Of a stretch of 64,000 nucleotides of DNA, positions 32,669 to 43,477 are shown piece after piece. Source of the stretch: Ceratorhiza oryzae-sativae (taxonomy: Eukaryota; Basidiomycota; Agaricomycetes; Cantharellales; Ceratobasidiaceae); assembly GCA_030998015.1 (NCBI GenBank), contig JARWMV010000008.1, positions 372,001 through 436,000 on the forward strand, written 5' to 3'. Made by a program: the position numbers and the translations under genes. How positions within the stretch are numbered: position 1 is the stretch's first letter; every line of letters begins with the position of its first letter. The notes under the pieces are model-generated. The model saw only the letters and a program-made list of their open reading frames with translations. It had not been told where the DNA came from and made no database searches.

Positions 32669-34499
32669 TTTCTGACTCAGAGCTGCTTTCTTCTTCAACT
32701 TGTCTGCTGGCCTTCCCTTGTATCTTAGCTTTGTTGTAGGTCCACTGGCCTCAGCAGTCCTTCAGGACATGCCCTGATTTACTGCATTTGATACAGAGTC
32801 CTTCTTTCCTTCACCTGCCTTTTTCACTGTTTGGTATCCTTACCACGTTGTTAGTTTGGGTATTCCCCTGTTTGCTGCTGGTCCCTGAAGGCTTGTTCCC
32901 CCCTTGTTTGTATTTTGCTGGTGCCCAGGTTGAATTTGATGAGTTGCTGGTCCTTGCATTCATTTTCTGGTTCGCAAACTGCATGTTGTCCATTTTGCAG
33001 GCAAAGTCAATTAATTGATCTAAGGTATATGATGGACCTTCAGCCTCATTTGCCAGTACTTCAATCCTTAAGATCTCTTGTCATACTTCAGGTTTTAACC
33101 CTTCCCTGAATTGGTCCTTGAGGGCTTCCTGGTTCCAGTCTAACTCTTGGATCAGGATCTGGAATTGGGTAGCATAATCCAATGCACTCTTGGTTTGTGT
33201 TAATTTCCTTAGTTTCTGGGTGGTCTTTTCCTTTATGACTGGGTTGTTAAAAGCATCTAGGAATCCCTTCCTGAAATCCTTCCAGGATGCAAGGATACCT
33301 GTGCATTCGCCTGCTAGTAGTTTCTGGTGGTAAGGTTGTGCCCAGTTTGCTGCTTCCCTGTCCTCCATGTTCATTAACACAGCAGATATCTTTTTTTGGT
33401 TGTCAAAGGCTGATTCGTCATAGTCAGCAAAGAAAAGTTCCATGCCAATTATGAAGTTCTCTGCTTCCTTCCCTTTTTTCCCATTAAATTTGCTGGGTCT
33501 CCCTAGTTGCACCTCCTTAGGAGTGTGGTTTGTGGCAAGGGTAGGTTGGTTTGCTTGGGATGGAGGTTGTGTTCAGGGTCTGATTGTGGACTCAGCCTGG
33601 AAGGTTCTTCCCAGAAAGGGTGTTTGTACTGGGGAGGCTGAGGGGGATTGTGAGGGGCTTCCTATGACCACCCTAGTTCTTCCCCTGGTCTCTTCTGTCC
33701 TTTCCCTTGGCCTTCCTGCTTCAGTTGTTTTCTGGAGCTCATTTCCTAGATCAGTTACCTGTTGTTCTAGTGCAGTCAGGATCTCCCCTGTGTTTTCAGT
33801 TTTCTTCTCTAAGCTTTCAAGCTTTTGCTCTTGCATTCCCAGTACCTGGTTTATTTCCATGGAGATGTCCTTTAATTCTTTTATCAGGTTCCCCATTTCT
33901 GCTTTTAGGTCGTCCTGGTTCTTTGCCACATAGAGGACATTTTTGTTGGATGTTTCCATTGATCTTACCATCCAGTCCACGTTTCCTTCTTGCCAGGTTA
34001 GTGATATTTGACACTGATTTATACCTGTGATTGCCTTTTCTAGTTCCCTATGGTTATTGTCTCTAAGTTCCTTGAGCCCCACCCTGATGGCAGTGGCAAT
34101 GGTGTGAATAGGGTTGGCAGTGGTTATGGTTCCAGGACCTGGCTGGGGTTGTGTCCTTGCCTCTTCTGCCAAGGCTGTGCCTTGTTCATATATGGTTCAG
34201 GTCATATCTTCTACCTCATCCCTCTCTGGATTTGAGATATCTTCTGGGTCTGGATTTATCAGGTGAATTGGTGGTTGAGGGCTGTGGAGTGGTATTCCCC
34301 CTATTTGCCCTCCCAGGATGGGGGCCTGAGTGGGGTTAGGTTGAGCCACTGGTTGTGGGTTTTGTGGCAACCCCCCAGGCATTCCTTGGAGGGTCTTGTC
34401 TGGGTTACCTTCAGCCTCTGGGGGAGTAACAGGTTTGGGTGATTGTGGTCTACTATTTGCCACTCTGCTTTGAGATCGAGTTTGTGGTCTCTGTGACAT
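32669..34499 (-). pseudogene. gag of copy B
   Basis: Starts MSQRPQTRSQ at 34499. Pro-rich N-terminus, then a long coiled coil (nt about 34090-33720), an Arg/Thr-rich linker, the gag core and a knuckle in which the second half has decayed. TGA stops at 34197, near 33573 (copy A reads CGA there) and near 33081 (CGA in copy A) are typical CpG losses. About 600 codons in the ancestral state. Confidence 0.88.
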
Positions 34500-34605
34500 A
34501 GTTTGTTTGTGTTCTCTTATGTATCACAGGAGTTAGCTGGTTTCTCATGTACTCAGCCCTTAGTATCTGTGTAGTATACTTATGTTCACCACTAGTTAAG
34601 TTAAG

Positions 34606-34617
34606 AGCTTGCTTTAT
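34606..34617 (-). promoter_or_regulatory. candidate self-priming PBS of copy B
   Basis: On the - strand ATAAAGCAAGCT begins two bases after the 5' LTR. It is complementary over 12 nt to AGCTTGCTTTAT in the LTR, about 36 bp downstream of the TATA box and so near the presumed 5' end of the transcript. No tRNA 3' end (TGG start) is seen. Tf1/sushi chromoviruses prime this way. Confidence 0.6.
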
Positions 34618-34619
34618 AA

Positions 34620-35288
34620 TGTTGTGACCCTCTGGATGCTTCCTTGCAAAGCACTTAAGTAGTGGCTGTGTTGACAGTTTGGTCCTATGTGGTATGTATT
34701 GAGTGTTCTAGTTTCAGTGTTTGTGATGGTCTATGGTGGTTGACAAGATAAAGCAAGCTGAGGCATCCAGTCTTGCTTTATCCTTCTTATATATGCCTGT
34801 GGCTGTGGTGGCTGCAGATGTATTATCTAAGCACAATCTGCAGTAGGTGCAGGTTATATACAGTACTATGGTTTAGGTAATTGTTATCTTAAGTTTGTGC
34901 AGCTCCAAATCTTATAGAGCTGCATGAGGTCCAAGGGGTAAGTGCTGAGGTCACATGGTCCTGCTGTAAGCACCAAGATCACATGACAACTTGCTCCTTG
35001 CTCCAAGTAACAATGGAGAGAAATGCTGGAGCAAGTTCAGGGTAACCACTGTAAGTGCTGAGGTCATGTGACCCTGCTGTAAGCACCAAGATCATGTGAC
35101 AACTTGCTCCTTGCTCCAAGTAACAAGGTAGAGAAATGCTGGAGCAAGTTCAGGGTAACCACCATAAGCACTGGTTAAGCACCAAGATCATGTGACCTTG
35201 TTTATGGCTTGTTCTGCTTAGGAAAAAATGCCATAAATCTGTAAAAATATTCAGTTACTCTGTTATGTCCGTTTAATGGGTCATAACA
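34620..35288 (-). repeat. 5' LTR of copy B
   Basis: 669 bp with two tandem units in U3. Shares terminal sequences, TATA box and the gataaagcaag/cttgctttatc pair with the other LTRs. Outer flank gattg. Confidence 0.95.
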
Positions 35289-36237
35289 GATTGACTCTGC
35301 CCCTTGTTTGCCTTGGAGCTTGTTTGGTTACAACTCCAAGCACAGGTGGTAAGACATTCAGTGATTGGATGAGAGATAGAGCTTTTCATTATCCATCACC
35401 TTATTAAGTGGTGACACACAGTTGAAATAGGTAGTTTGTCAGTTATGTCTCTCCTGGGATGCCTGTTCTACAGCCTGCTCTCTGGGTAGCCTTGCATCAT
35501 GTTGTTTCTCAGCCAATCCCCAAATATTTAGCCAGCATGTGATAAGTCCCCACTGGCTAACAATGCTCCTGAGTGCTAACTAGGTACCAGTAGCCCCAGT
35601 AGCCCATGCCACTTTGGATCTAGCAACTGCTCAGAAGCATTGTTAGACAAAGGGAAATTGTGCATACTAGGTAGATTTCTGGGGTTTGGCTGAGTTTGCC
35701 TTTTTAGCTTATTGTCATGACCTGACACACATATATTCACCATATAATATTTTGCCAACTTATTACAAATTTTAAGAACATTTTTCAAAACACACTTTCC
35801 TTTTATGGGACAACTGTATCATGTGACTCATGGAATGTTCTAGACTACTTACCAAGATGTATTTCAACTTTGATGTAAAATTCTGCAGCTCTGCAGCAGC
35901 TTCTATCACTTAGTGATGTGACTTGTAGTATAGTTGTGTTTGTTTTGATGTGGCTTGAAGATTGTATATAATCCAGGTCAAGTTTGACAAGGCCCCCTCA
36001 TGAACTTGACCTCCTTGTCAATTACATGTCTTGTTCTTTCTTGCTCACTACCTTGTGACATGTTGCTATTGCCCTTACACTGATCATGACCATTGCCAAA
36101 GTCACCTACAGGCTCTGCCCTTGCAACCTAAGGCATCCACACCATTGCTTGACTTGTTGCTGCTGACACTTATCCTCTCACACCCTTTTCCCAATCTCTC
36201 TGGTGTTGAGACCCCTCCATCTCCTTGTCTCTGTTGA
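35289..36237. other. spacer with one family Z LTR
   Basis: No gene. 35713-36060 matches the LTR at 16176-16536 in opposite orientation (TGTCATGACC...TTGTGACA, about 348 bp, no clear target duplication). The rest, 35289-35712 and 36061-36237, holds nothing I recognise. Confidence 0.55.
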
Positions 36238-36588
36238 TTCCTTAAGTAGTGGCTATGTTGTCAGTGGTAATTTGCAGTATATATTGATAGTATTTAGGTA
36301 GTATGTACAGATAATCCCTGTGGTTGACAAGATAAAGCAAGCTGAGGCCTTCAGGCTTGCTTTTGATGAGTTATATACCCCTCTAGGTATGAGTCAGATT
36401 GTTCTGCAGTCTGCAGTAGGTTATGGGTCACATGTGGTGTAAACAAGTATTAAGTAAGTTGCTGTTAGGGTTGTTGTAGCTCCAAATCTTATAGAGCCAC
36501 ACAAGGTCCAAGGTTCATGTGATTTAAGCACTAAGGTCACATGATAACTTGCTCCTTGCTCCAAGTTACAATGGAGAGAATTGCAGGA
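36238..36588 (-). repeat. left part of an LTR split by the 15-kb DNA transposon
   Basis: Relative of the Rep-element LTR in reverse: cttaagtagtggc, gacaagataaagcaagctgagg, tatata and one repeat unit. It breaks at 36588 inside the block gagagaattgcaggagcaag, and the rest of the block resumes at 51627. Confidence 0.85.
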
Positions 36589-36602
36589 CATCAGCAAAAC
36601 CA
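36589..36602 (+). repeat. left terminal inverted repeat of the 15-kb transposon
   Basis: catcagcaaaacca, perfect inverse of 51613-51626. Subterminal GCTAC motifs run to about 36850. Confidence 0.85.
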
Positions 36603-38080
36603 ACTTTTTTGCTGTAGCATGAGCACACTACATTATGCTACCAAGAGCTATTTATTGTTGTTTCTATACTACAGCCAAGTCGTGTGTCTACCGCTCGTTT
36701 CATTTGACTACTACACTACTACTAGTTTTATCGCTACTACTGCTCGTGACCTCTACTACCGTCGGTCTCATGTCCGCTACCGTTGTACTATTTTTGTCTA
36801 CCAGACGTCTACCTGTGCGTGGGACCGTTTGAGTGTCAAGTACATGTGGTGACACGTTTGTTACGCTCGGCGGGCTGGTTTGAGTCCCCTAGCACAAATT
36901 TCTGGAGCAAACAGTAAATAGTGAATGCCAAGTAAAATGCGCGCATCGAGCTTACCGTAAACAACACGCGCTCTCCTATATATGTGGAGATCGATGTTCA
37001 AGTTGGTGGACCCAAACGAAGTGCAAAATTTTGGCTCAGGTAGAACCAGGACGTGGTTAGCAATGGCCGACGCAACACTGTTCTATCGATGAGTTTATTG
37101 TGAGCTTCAAAGCAATACTAAGAACCGCAATGCTCTGAACCTTCTTCTACCCTTTATCCCTAGGCCCAGCGCATGCTTGTCGAGCGAGGTTGGGTAGATA
37201 GATATTGAGGAGATAGCCTAGTGACGCTGCTTTCAGAGTGTGCTACGACAAGTGTAATATAAGAACATACTGCGTTCTATAGACCGGCTGTCCAGATTCA
37301 AGCTCAACGTTGGGATTCAAGGTGTGTCGCCATCAGGAGCTGATGGTGGTGGGATAGGTGGAAATGACCAAGGTCGTGGTGGAATGGAGCCAAGGGAAAA
37401 TTGATGTGGCATGATTACATTATCATCAGGGTGGCACTTATTCTGTGCATGAGCAGACAGGTGGAATAATAAGTACTTACAGAAGTGAGCCGAGGGCGAT
37501 TGAAGAGACCCAAAAAGCCTAGCAAGTTGTCGTAAATACAAGTCCGGTATGCAGAAGAGTCTGATAGGGGTGGAAGACAAAGTTGTTGATATCACGGGTG
37601 TAACTACATACAAAAAACATTACAGACTAACAAAACAAGCTTACTTGCAATGGATGAAGTTCAATGAGCTGTTCAAGTGAGGATAGTCAGGATGAGGAAA
37701 AAACAAAAATAAAACAAGGCACTTGCCTAGGTTGGCAGCAAAGAGGGTATTCAGGTGCCGAGCAAGCCAACCCTTGTCAAGGAGCATAACGAGAGTGTAT
37801 GCCTATGCAGTCATCATTGAATGCCTTGTTCGGCAACGATCGAATGATCAAGAACAGGGGCTGCAAGAAGATACAAGTTACAACACCAAAACACAGTCCG
37901 ACCTGAATGTGAGCAACAACCAAAGAGGACGGATGAATGCGAAGCAGAAATACTAGAAAGAAACCAGGGTGACGCTGTAGTTGGTCGTTACAATACAATT
38001 GGCAGGGAAGGGCAAGTTGATATAATACGAGAATGTGGGATAACGAAGAAACGAAGCGCCCCGACACACCGAGTCACCTA
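36603..38080. other. transposon left arm, no confident gene
   Basis: Subterminal repeat zone to about 36850, then 1.2 kb with only short frames. A - strand frame at 37317-37613 ends in a Pro-rich stretch but has no homologue I know. Confidence 0.45.
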
Positions 38081-41000
38081 TTACATCCCGTACGAGAAAT
38101 TGGCGAGCTGATAGGGATTGGTCGTGCCCGCTGAGATACCAAGAGCACCGCAGTTGTTGGGCATCGGACTCAAGAAACCAGACACGTTCGGGAAGACGGA
38201 GGTAGCAGTCATTGGAGAGTGATGAAGGTTCGAAGGCATCATATGAGGGGTGATGCAGTGCTCTGTCGACTGCTGCTGGAGACCGGGGTGCATTGGCTAG
38301 GGCATGTTGTACAAATTAAGTTGATTATAGGTGTCAACAAGTGGGTTGTGATGGATCTATAGCTGCGAGAAGTGACGGGTGCCCCTGTCTATGCTGTTTC
38401 CATTCATGGCGGAGAAATTGGCAATAGCGGTGTGCTGGTTGAAGTTATGGTCGTCGTACTACTGGTGGTGGCTTTCCATCTGTTCACACCGAAGTGTCGA
38501 CTGAATGTGCTTAACGTACGGAGTGTTTCAAATCATCTGGAGGATAGACCGGATACCCCCAACGAGAAGCACGCGCCGTGTCAGTTCCGTGTAGTCCAAA
38601 GTAGTCTGGTACGCCGCATGAGTTAATTGGATTCAATTGTTAGGATGTAAATTGTACACACCTGCACACAATAATTGCGAAATGAATAATGCAGTCGCTT
38701 CTCCAAGCGATTTCGGTGAAGGAGTTCTTCTATCAACATCTTGTGCATGTTGTGTTCCGCCATGCGGATACACTGTCAACCGGCCATTAATTATGAGCAA
38801 GATGTCAATGTAGTGGCACAGGGGGAACGTACTTTTTCGATCGCGTTCGGACTGAATTTCTGGACGGAAACGGCGCAGATGTTTCTAACGAACTGCCTAA
38901 TGACGGCGTCGCTGAAACGATTGTTGTTAAAATCAAGAATATATTGAGCGACCTAGAAGTTGGGTTAGTACTGACGCATACAACGTAATATGAAGGCGCG
39001 TACATAGTTCCCATATGAGTCTTGAAAGGGTCAACACGTTAAACGTAATTTCAGCTACAAGCTGAATGCGTTGCAAATCAGATGTGTGGTCAATGCAGCG
39101 CCCATGACAATGAGTTGCAATCTCTATGCAATGCGTGGTGACGGCGTTGTAAATAAACTAACAACAATGTTCAATGCGACAAGCAAAAAATAGAGCTATG
39201 AACGTACCTGGTTAACTTCTGAAATCAGGCGGTTCAAACACTTTTAGACAACGTGGTTCCTGTTCAAATCCTTGATGAGCGTAACAATATGCATGCTCAA
39301 CACCATAATAATGTAGTTTATCTGAACATCATAAGATGATGGATTAGCCTACGAAGTCCGATACGCCACGAAATAATTTTAAGCACACACGTTTTAAGAA
39401 AAATGGTGTTTGCATACCTGGTATCGCGTTGACAAGAAGTCAATCGTTTCCTGCATAGCGCGAGTACTGTGCATGTTCAAAGAAATTCTCCCAAGATCGT
39501 GCGCGATAGATTCACAGATTGTGTCCCTTTGCTCATCAGCTGCCTTTTGGCAGAGGTAATTGTCGGAAGGGTCTGACAAATATTAGATGAGATTGATTTC
39601 AGCTTGTAGAGTCCCTCAATTCCTACTGGAAGAGGTTAAAGATCTTGCAGAGAAAGATGTCGCGGTGCTCTGGGACGCTCCCTTCGAGCTTCTTCTGGAG
39701 ATAGCGACAGCCATGCTGATCCTTGCACATGGCTGGTATCTCGTCAACGAGGTCTTCCAAGCGCGTGCCTGTGAATCGGTTGACTAATTCCAGCTTAGAG
39801 TGTGGTCGAAGACGAATGCAGGGAGGCGTGACTTACACTCTTGGTCAATATTGCCGCGTTTGTCCTTGGTGCCATGGAGTCCACCAATATTGTTGTTGTT
39901 TTTCTGGGACATGAATCTTCTGTTATCCGGAGCCAATCCATCGCAGGAGCCGTTATGATGATAGAGTGCAGTCGAGCCACTCCGAGCTCCATTATGCGCA
40001 CCGCCCTCATAGTCGTAGGATCCAAACGCAGGAGTGCCGTTTATCTCGCCGTTCATGTTACCAACGAACTATCGGTTCGAGTGTTAGTCATCATTCGATA
40101 AAGGCAAATACGAAGACTCACGTTCTCTTCGTTGCCTTGAATCGAGTTAAATGCGACAGGGGCACTGTATGCGCTGGACAAACGGTCCACATTGAAAGAA
40201 CAGTTTGTCTCCTGTGCAAACGACGCCTTGTCTCCACCTCCCAGTCCCACGGGTTTTCCAGCCAGGCTACCAACGCTTTAGCGCGACGACATTAGAGAAC
40301 CAGGTATACTCTTCGCGGAAGCGTTGAGTATAGCACTGCCGTCTGGAAGACCCGTGGGACTTGAAGAAGAATTTTGACCATACCCAATGAGGGCCTCGTT
40401 CTGCCAATGGGTCCGGGGTTAGTGGTGTTCTGTATACGCGGCTGCGCAATGGCGTCGCTTGGACAGGGAGCTCCGGAGAACTGGGGCCACTCGGAAGATT
40501 CAAAAGCGGGATCCATGTGGCTGTTAGGACCAGGACTACGAAGAGGGGTTTGGCAAAGAGGGGCGAAATCAAGCGCTGCACTTGATGCGGATAGCTTGGA
40601 GTAAGGATTGGATCGGAGCAAAGACTTGGAGTCATCTTCGGACGACAGAGGTAAAAGGTCGACCGATTCTATGGAGCAAAGTCAGTGTGATGTTAGTGAG
40701 TAATTAAAGTGACCGTATTACGCATATCTCGGGACAATTCCTTGTCGAGCTCCTCGTCCAACAAAAAACCAGGGTTAAAGCCTTCAATGGCTGTGAAGCT
40801 GTAGGGCTGAAAATGCCACCAGCACCGCTCTTTAGTATCCCGCCCTGTCCAGCCTGACCTGTAGAGCTTCTGTCACGGATCGACAGTCCCTGCGTGTTAA
40901 TTCCGGGTAAATCCAAATGGTTGCCAGAGCCGCGGCAAGAGCCAGGCATGCTTTTAGCACCAGCGGTATGTGTATGAGAACCAAACTGAGAGACGCTGGG

Positions 41001-41438
41001 CAAGTTGACGGTGTAAGCATGAGTGGCTGAAGTGTCGAGGGAGTAGGTTGTGTATCCTGTGTAATCCGCGTAGTCAACCGATTTACGCTTCTTGGTTGTG
41101 TTGGCTGGACTGTGAAAGGCGCTCTGAGGCGTGCCGAAGCTCACACCACTGAAGAGCGAGCCATTGCTGATCCGGCTTCCGGGAGCAAGCCTGTGAGAGA
41201 GCATGTTGGCAACATTGTTGTCATGGATCGCGTGGCTACCCAACAAGGGCTGGAGAACGCTGTTCGTTCGCACAGGGGTGGTAGGAGCAGACATGGCAGG
41301 ATGGTGCTGCAAAGCGCCACCGCCAATGAGGGAAAGCGCAGGATTCATCGGACCACTTCCGATAGCCGGACTGCCCATGAGCTTTTGTCCCTCAAGAGCC
41401 TGCTGGTGTTCGAGCCTGCGCATTTGGTCTTCAAACAT
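38081..41438 (-). pseudogene. Pumilio (PUF) RNA-binding protein, decayed cargo copy
   Basis: Spliced gene read from 41438. The first exon (to about 40740) is Gly/Ser/Ala-rich with KKRKSVDYADYTGY, a typical disordered PUF N-terminus. PUF repeats follow: CKDQHGCRYLQKKLEG (about nt 39720), NYLCQKAADEQR and ISLNMHSTRAMQETIDFL (about 39540-39430), LNRNHVV-stop-KCLNRL (about 39270), then worn repeats and IRMAEHNMHKMLIEELLHR (about 38750). A His/Met/Pro-rich tail ends at 38081. PUF proteins bind 3' UTRs to repress or localise mRNAs. Breaks: frameshifts near 40790 and 40390, TAA stops near 40280 and 39260 where CAA is expected, and lost repeat residues. As it lies inside the transposon termini it is probably a captured host gene. 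Confidence 0.75.
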
Positions 41439-42238
41439 CTTGCGATGCTACAAGCGCTAGCGTTCGTGCTCGAGTTGTGTCTATTTGATATGCTGAGAAG
41501 TCGGGTGTCAGGCCAAACTTGTCACGCAAGGTGAAAGTGGTGTACTGAGTTTACATCTGGCAAATTAGCACCCTGTCGCGCCACCTGGTACACGATCCAA
41601 ATTCACGTCAGCACCATGCGAAAAGGGCTATGAATGCGGACTGTGGTTTTTCTCTGAGCTGGCCCTGTTGGTGGCCCCGTGTTGTTCCAAGGCAGGAACC
41701 ATGATTGACGTGTTGGGAGAATGTAGAGAGTTTAAGTAGAGCAAGACAAACTAAATAGGAGTATATATAGCGAGTTGCTGGGTTATTGTGGCTTGCCAGT
41801 TGCATGAAATATGCCTAAGCAGACAGCTAGTCAGCAAACCGACCGAGGCGGACGCGGGAAGAAACAAGAAAGCCACATATATACTCACCTATAGGCTCGC
41901 ACGTGTTGTACGAATCCTGCAATCGTGCTTGGAATGAGGAAGCCTTGTCGTTTCATTCTCGTTCTCAGATTGTGTGAATCAGATGTAACCTAGAGCCAGT
42001 CCGTGGCGGAAACTGTCGTACTACAGAGGAGTGTTGAGATCTCTGAACAGAAGAGACACAGGACAGTCATGAAAGAAAAATAAAATTATGTTTTTTCTGC
42101 AATAATACATAATCAGCAAACACTTTCCAGGCACAGCCAAATTGTTGTATACAAATGCCGAGACCGTGTGAGAATTCACGATGAGGGGATCAGAATAAAA
42201 ATGAATAATGGGGGGTGGAATTGATTGGGGCAAGAAAT
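41439..42238. other. region between PUF start and next frame, no gene
   Basis: PUF 5' leader (to about 41550), then 0.7 kb without a convincing frame. Confidence 0.45.
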
Positions 42239-42954
42239 TCATACGTGTACTACACCATCAGCATTGAAATCCCAATGAGCTTGACCACTGATCATTTCCC
42301 AATGCCTCACGAAATCCGCATACGAGAGGGGATCCTCATTCGATGCACGTTTGAAACACACCGCTAGCATATGAACGCGGTTCATATTGCTGTCCATCCA
42401 AGGCGTCACCATATTCGACGGGCCTTGGTGCGTGGGCAGATTGTCCAACGTGACCGGAAGGGAGGCAAGACCCGGTGGGCATGCCTGTGTTGCGCGTTGA
42501 GCTGCTGATCGCGGCACTTGGGAACCCAGATGGGCTCCTGCGCAGCGTGTTCTCTGGTTTGCTGACCAATTCGGGGGTCTGATGGGTCCATACGCTGAGC
42601 TTGTCGTAACCATAGGGAATGTCTGCGTCGGAACCGGGTTTGGACTTGATGTAGCACATGAAGGATGGGTCGAGCTTTGGGCATGAATTGTCAAGATGTG
42701 CAAGATAGAACGGGTCGGGCTGGTGTTGCCGCAGAGACTTGAGAGGATCGGATTCTTGCAGACACCAGTGCGCGCGCAAAAGCAGCAGCAGGCGAGAAGC
42801 TAAGCATGGAATTTATGGGCGATGGACAACTGGGCTGGACTGGAGCTGGTGCAACGCATTTGCGCGAGGCCTCCCTTCCAGCCCAAAGACCCAAGTCAAG
42901 AGCAGGGGCCGAGAGCGTGTTCGGTCTTTCCAACCTCAACAGCCCCAAGACCAC
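42239..42954 (-). CDS. hypothetical, possibly spliced or broken gene
   Basis: Overlapping frames 42954-42691, 42779-42336 and 42703-42239 suggest one coding region with introns or frameshifts. Visible parts include FYLAHLDNSCPKLDP, YGYDKLSVWTHQTPEL and a C-terminal FVRHWEMISGQAHWDFNADG. The last has an EF-hand-like D-x-N-x-D-G spacing, which may be chance. Not recognised. Confidence 0.3.
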
Positions 42955-43196
42955 TAAGACTGCTGAGAAATGAATTTATACTTATTCATAGAGCTGAGCC
43001 CACTAAAAAACGGTACTTACTCGCTCCAGGTTCCATCCGAAAAAGTCTTCTCCATCAAAAACTTCGACGTGAGTATAATTGACGTGGGGGACGCCCCGCG
43101 AGGATCAACAAGAGGTGATGGAAGGAGCTGGGGCGAGCTAATCCATATGGAACTGGGGGCATTGTGTAGTCGGGGTACCATAAGAAATGAGATATC

Positions 43197-43346
43197 ATGA
43201 GAGTCGAGGTTATCATTGGAGTCAAGGGTATCGTTGGAGTTGAGGGTATTGTTGGAGTTGAGTGTATTGCTGGAGTCGGGGGTATCGTTGGACTCAAGGG
43301 TATCGCTGGAATCAAGGTTATCGCTGGAATCGAGGGTATTGCTAGA
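43197..43346. repeat. minisatellite, 15-bp units
   Basis: About ten degenerate units of the type gtatcgttggagtcgag. One + frame reads as pentapeptides of the kind G-I-V-G-V/E. Lies just beyond the 3' end of the transposase gene. Confidence 0.75.
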
Positions 43347-43477
43347 GACTGGTGGCGTAGGAATTACAGTTTGAAGGAGTCGGTATGATTAGAATCTGGG
43401 GCATTATTAATTAATTCAAAAAGTATTGTTGAAATCGAGTGGAAAGCATATGTATGAGCGTATAATAACCAATTGCA

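Larger units (their letters stand above)
19652..35288 (-). mobile_element. complete Rep-carrying Ty3/gypsy chromovirus, copy B
   Basis: Full element: 5' LTR 34620-35288, PBS 34606-34617, gag, pol with chromodomain, ORF3, antisense ORF4, rep, tRNA-like hairpin, polypurine tract, 3' LTR 19652-20197. Both ends are flanked by gattg (19647-19651 and 35289-35293), proving a single integration event. A copia element (22509-27963) is nested in ORF4; without it the element is about 10.2 kb. CpG is almost gone, and most stops are TGA, or TAG at former TGG, fitting cytosine deamination. This copy defines the cargo as part of the retrotransposon. Confidence 0.96.
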
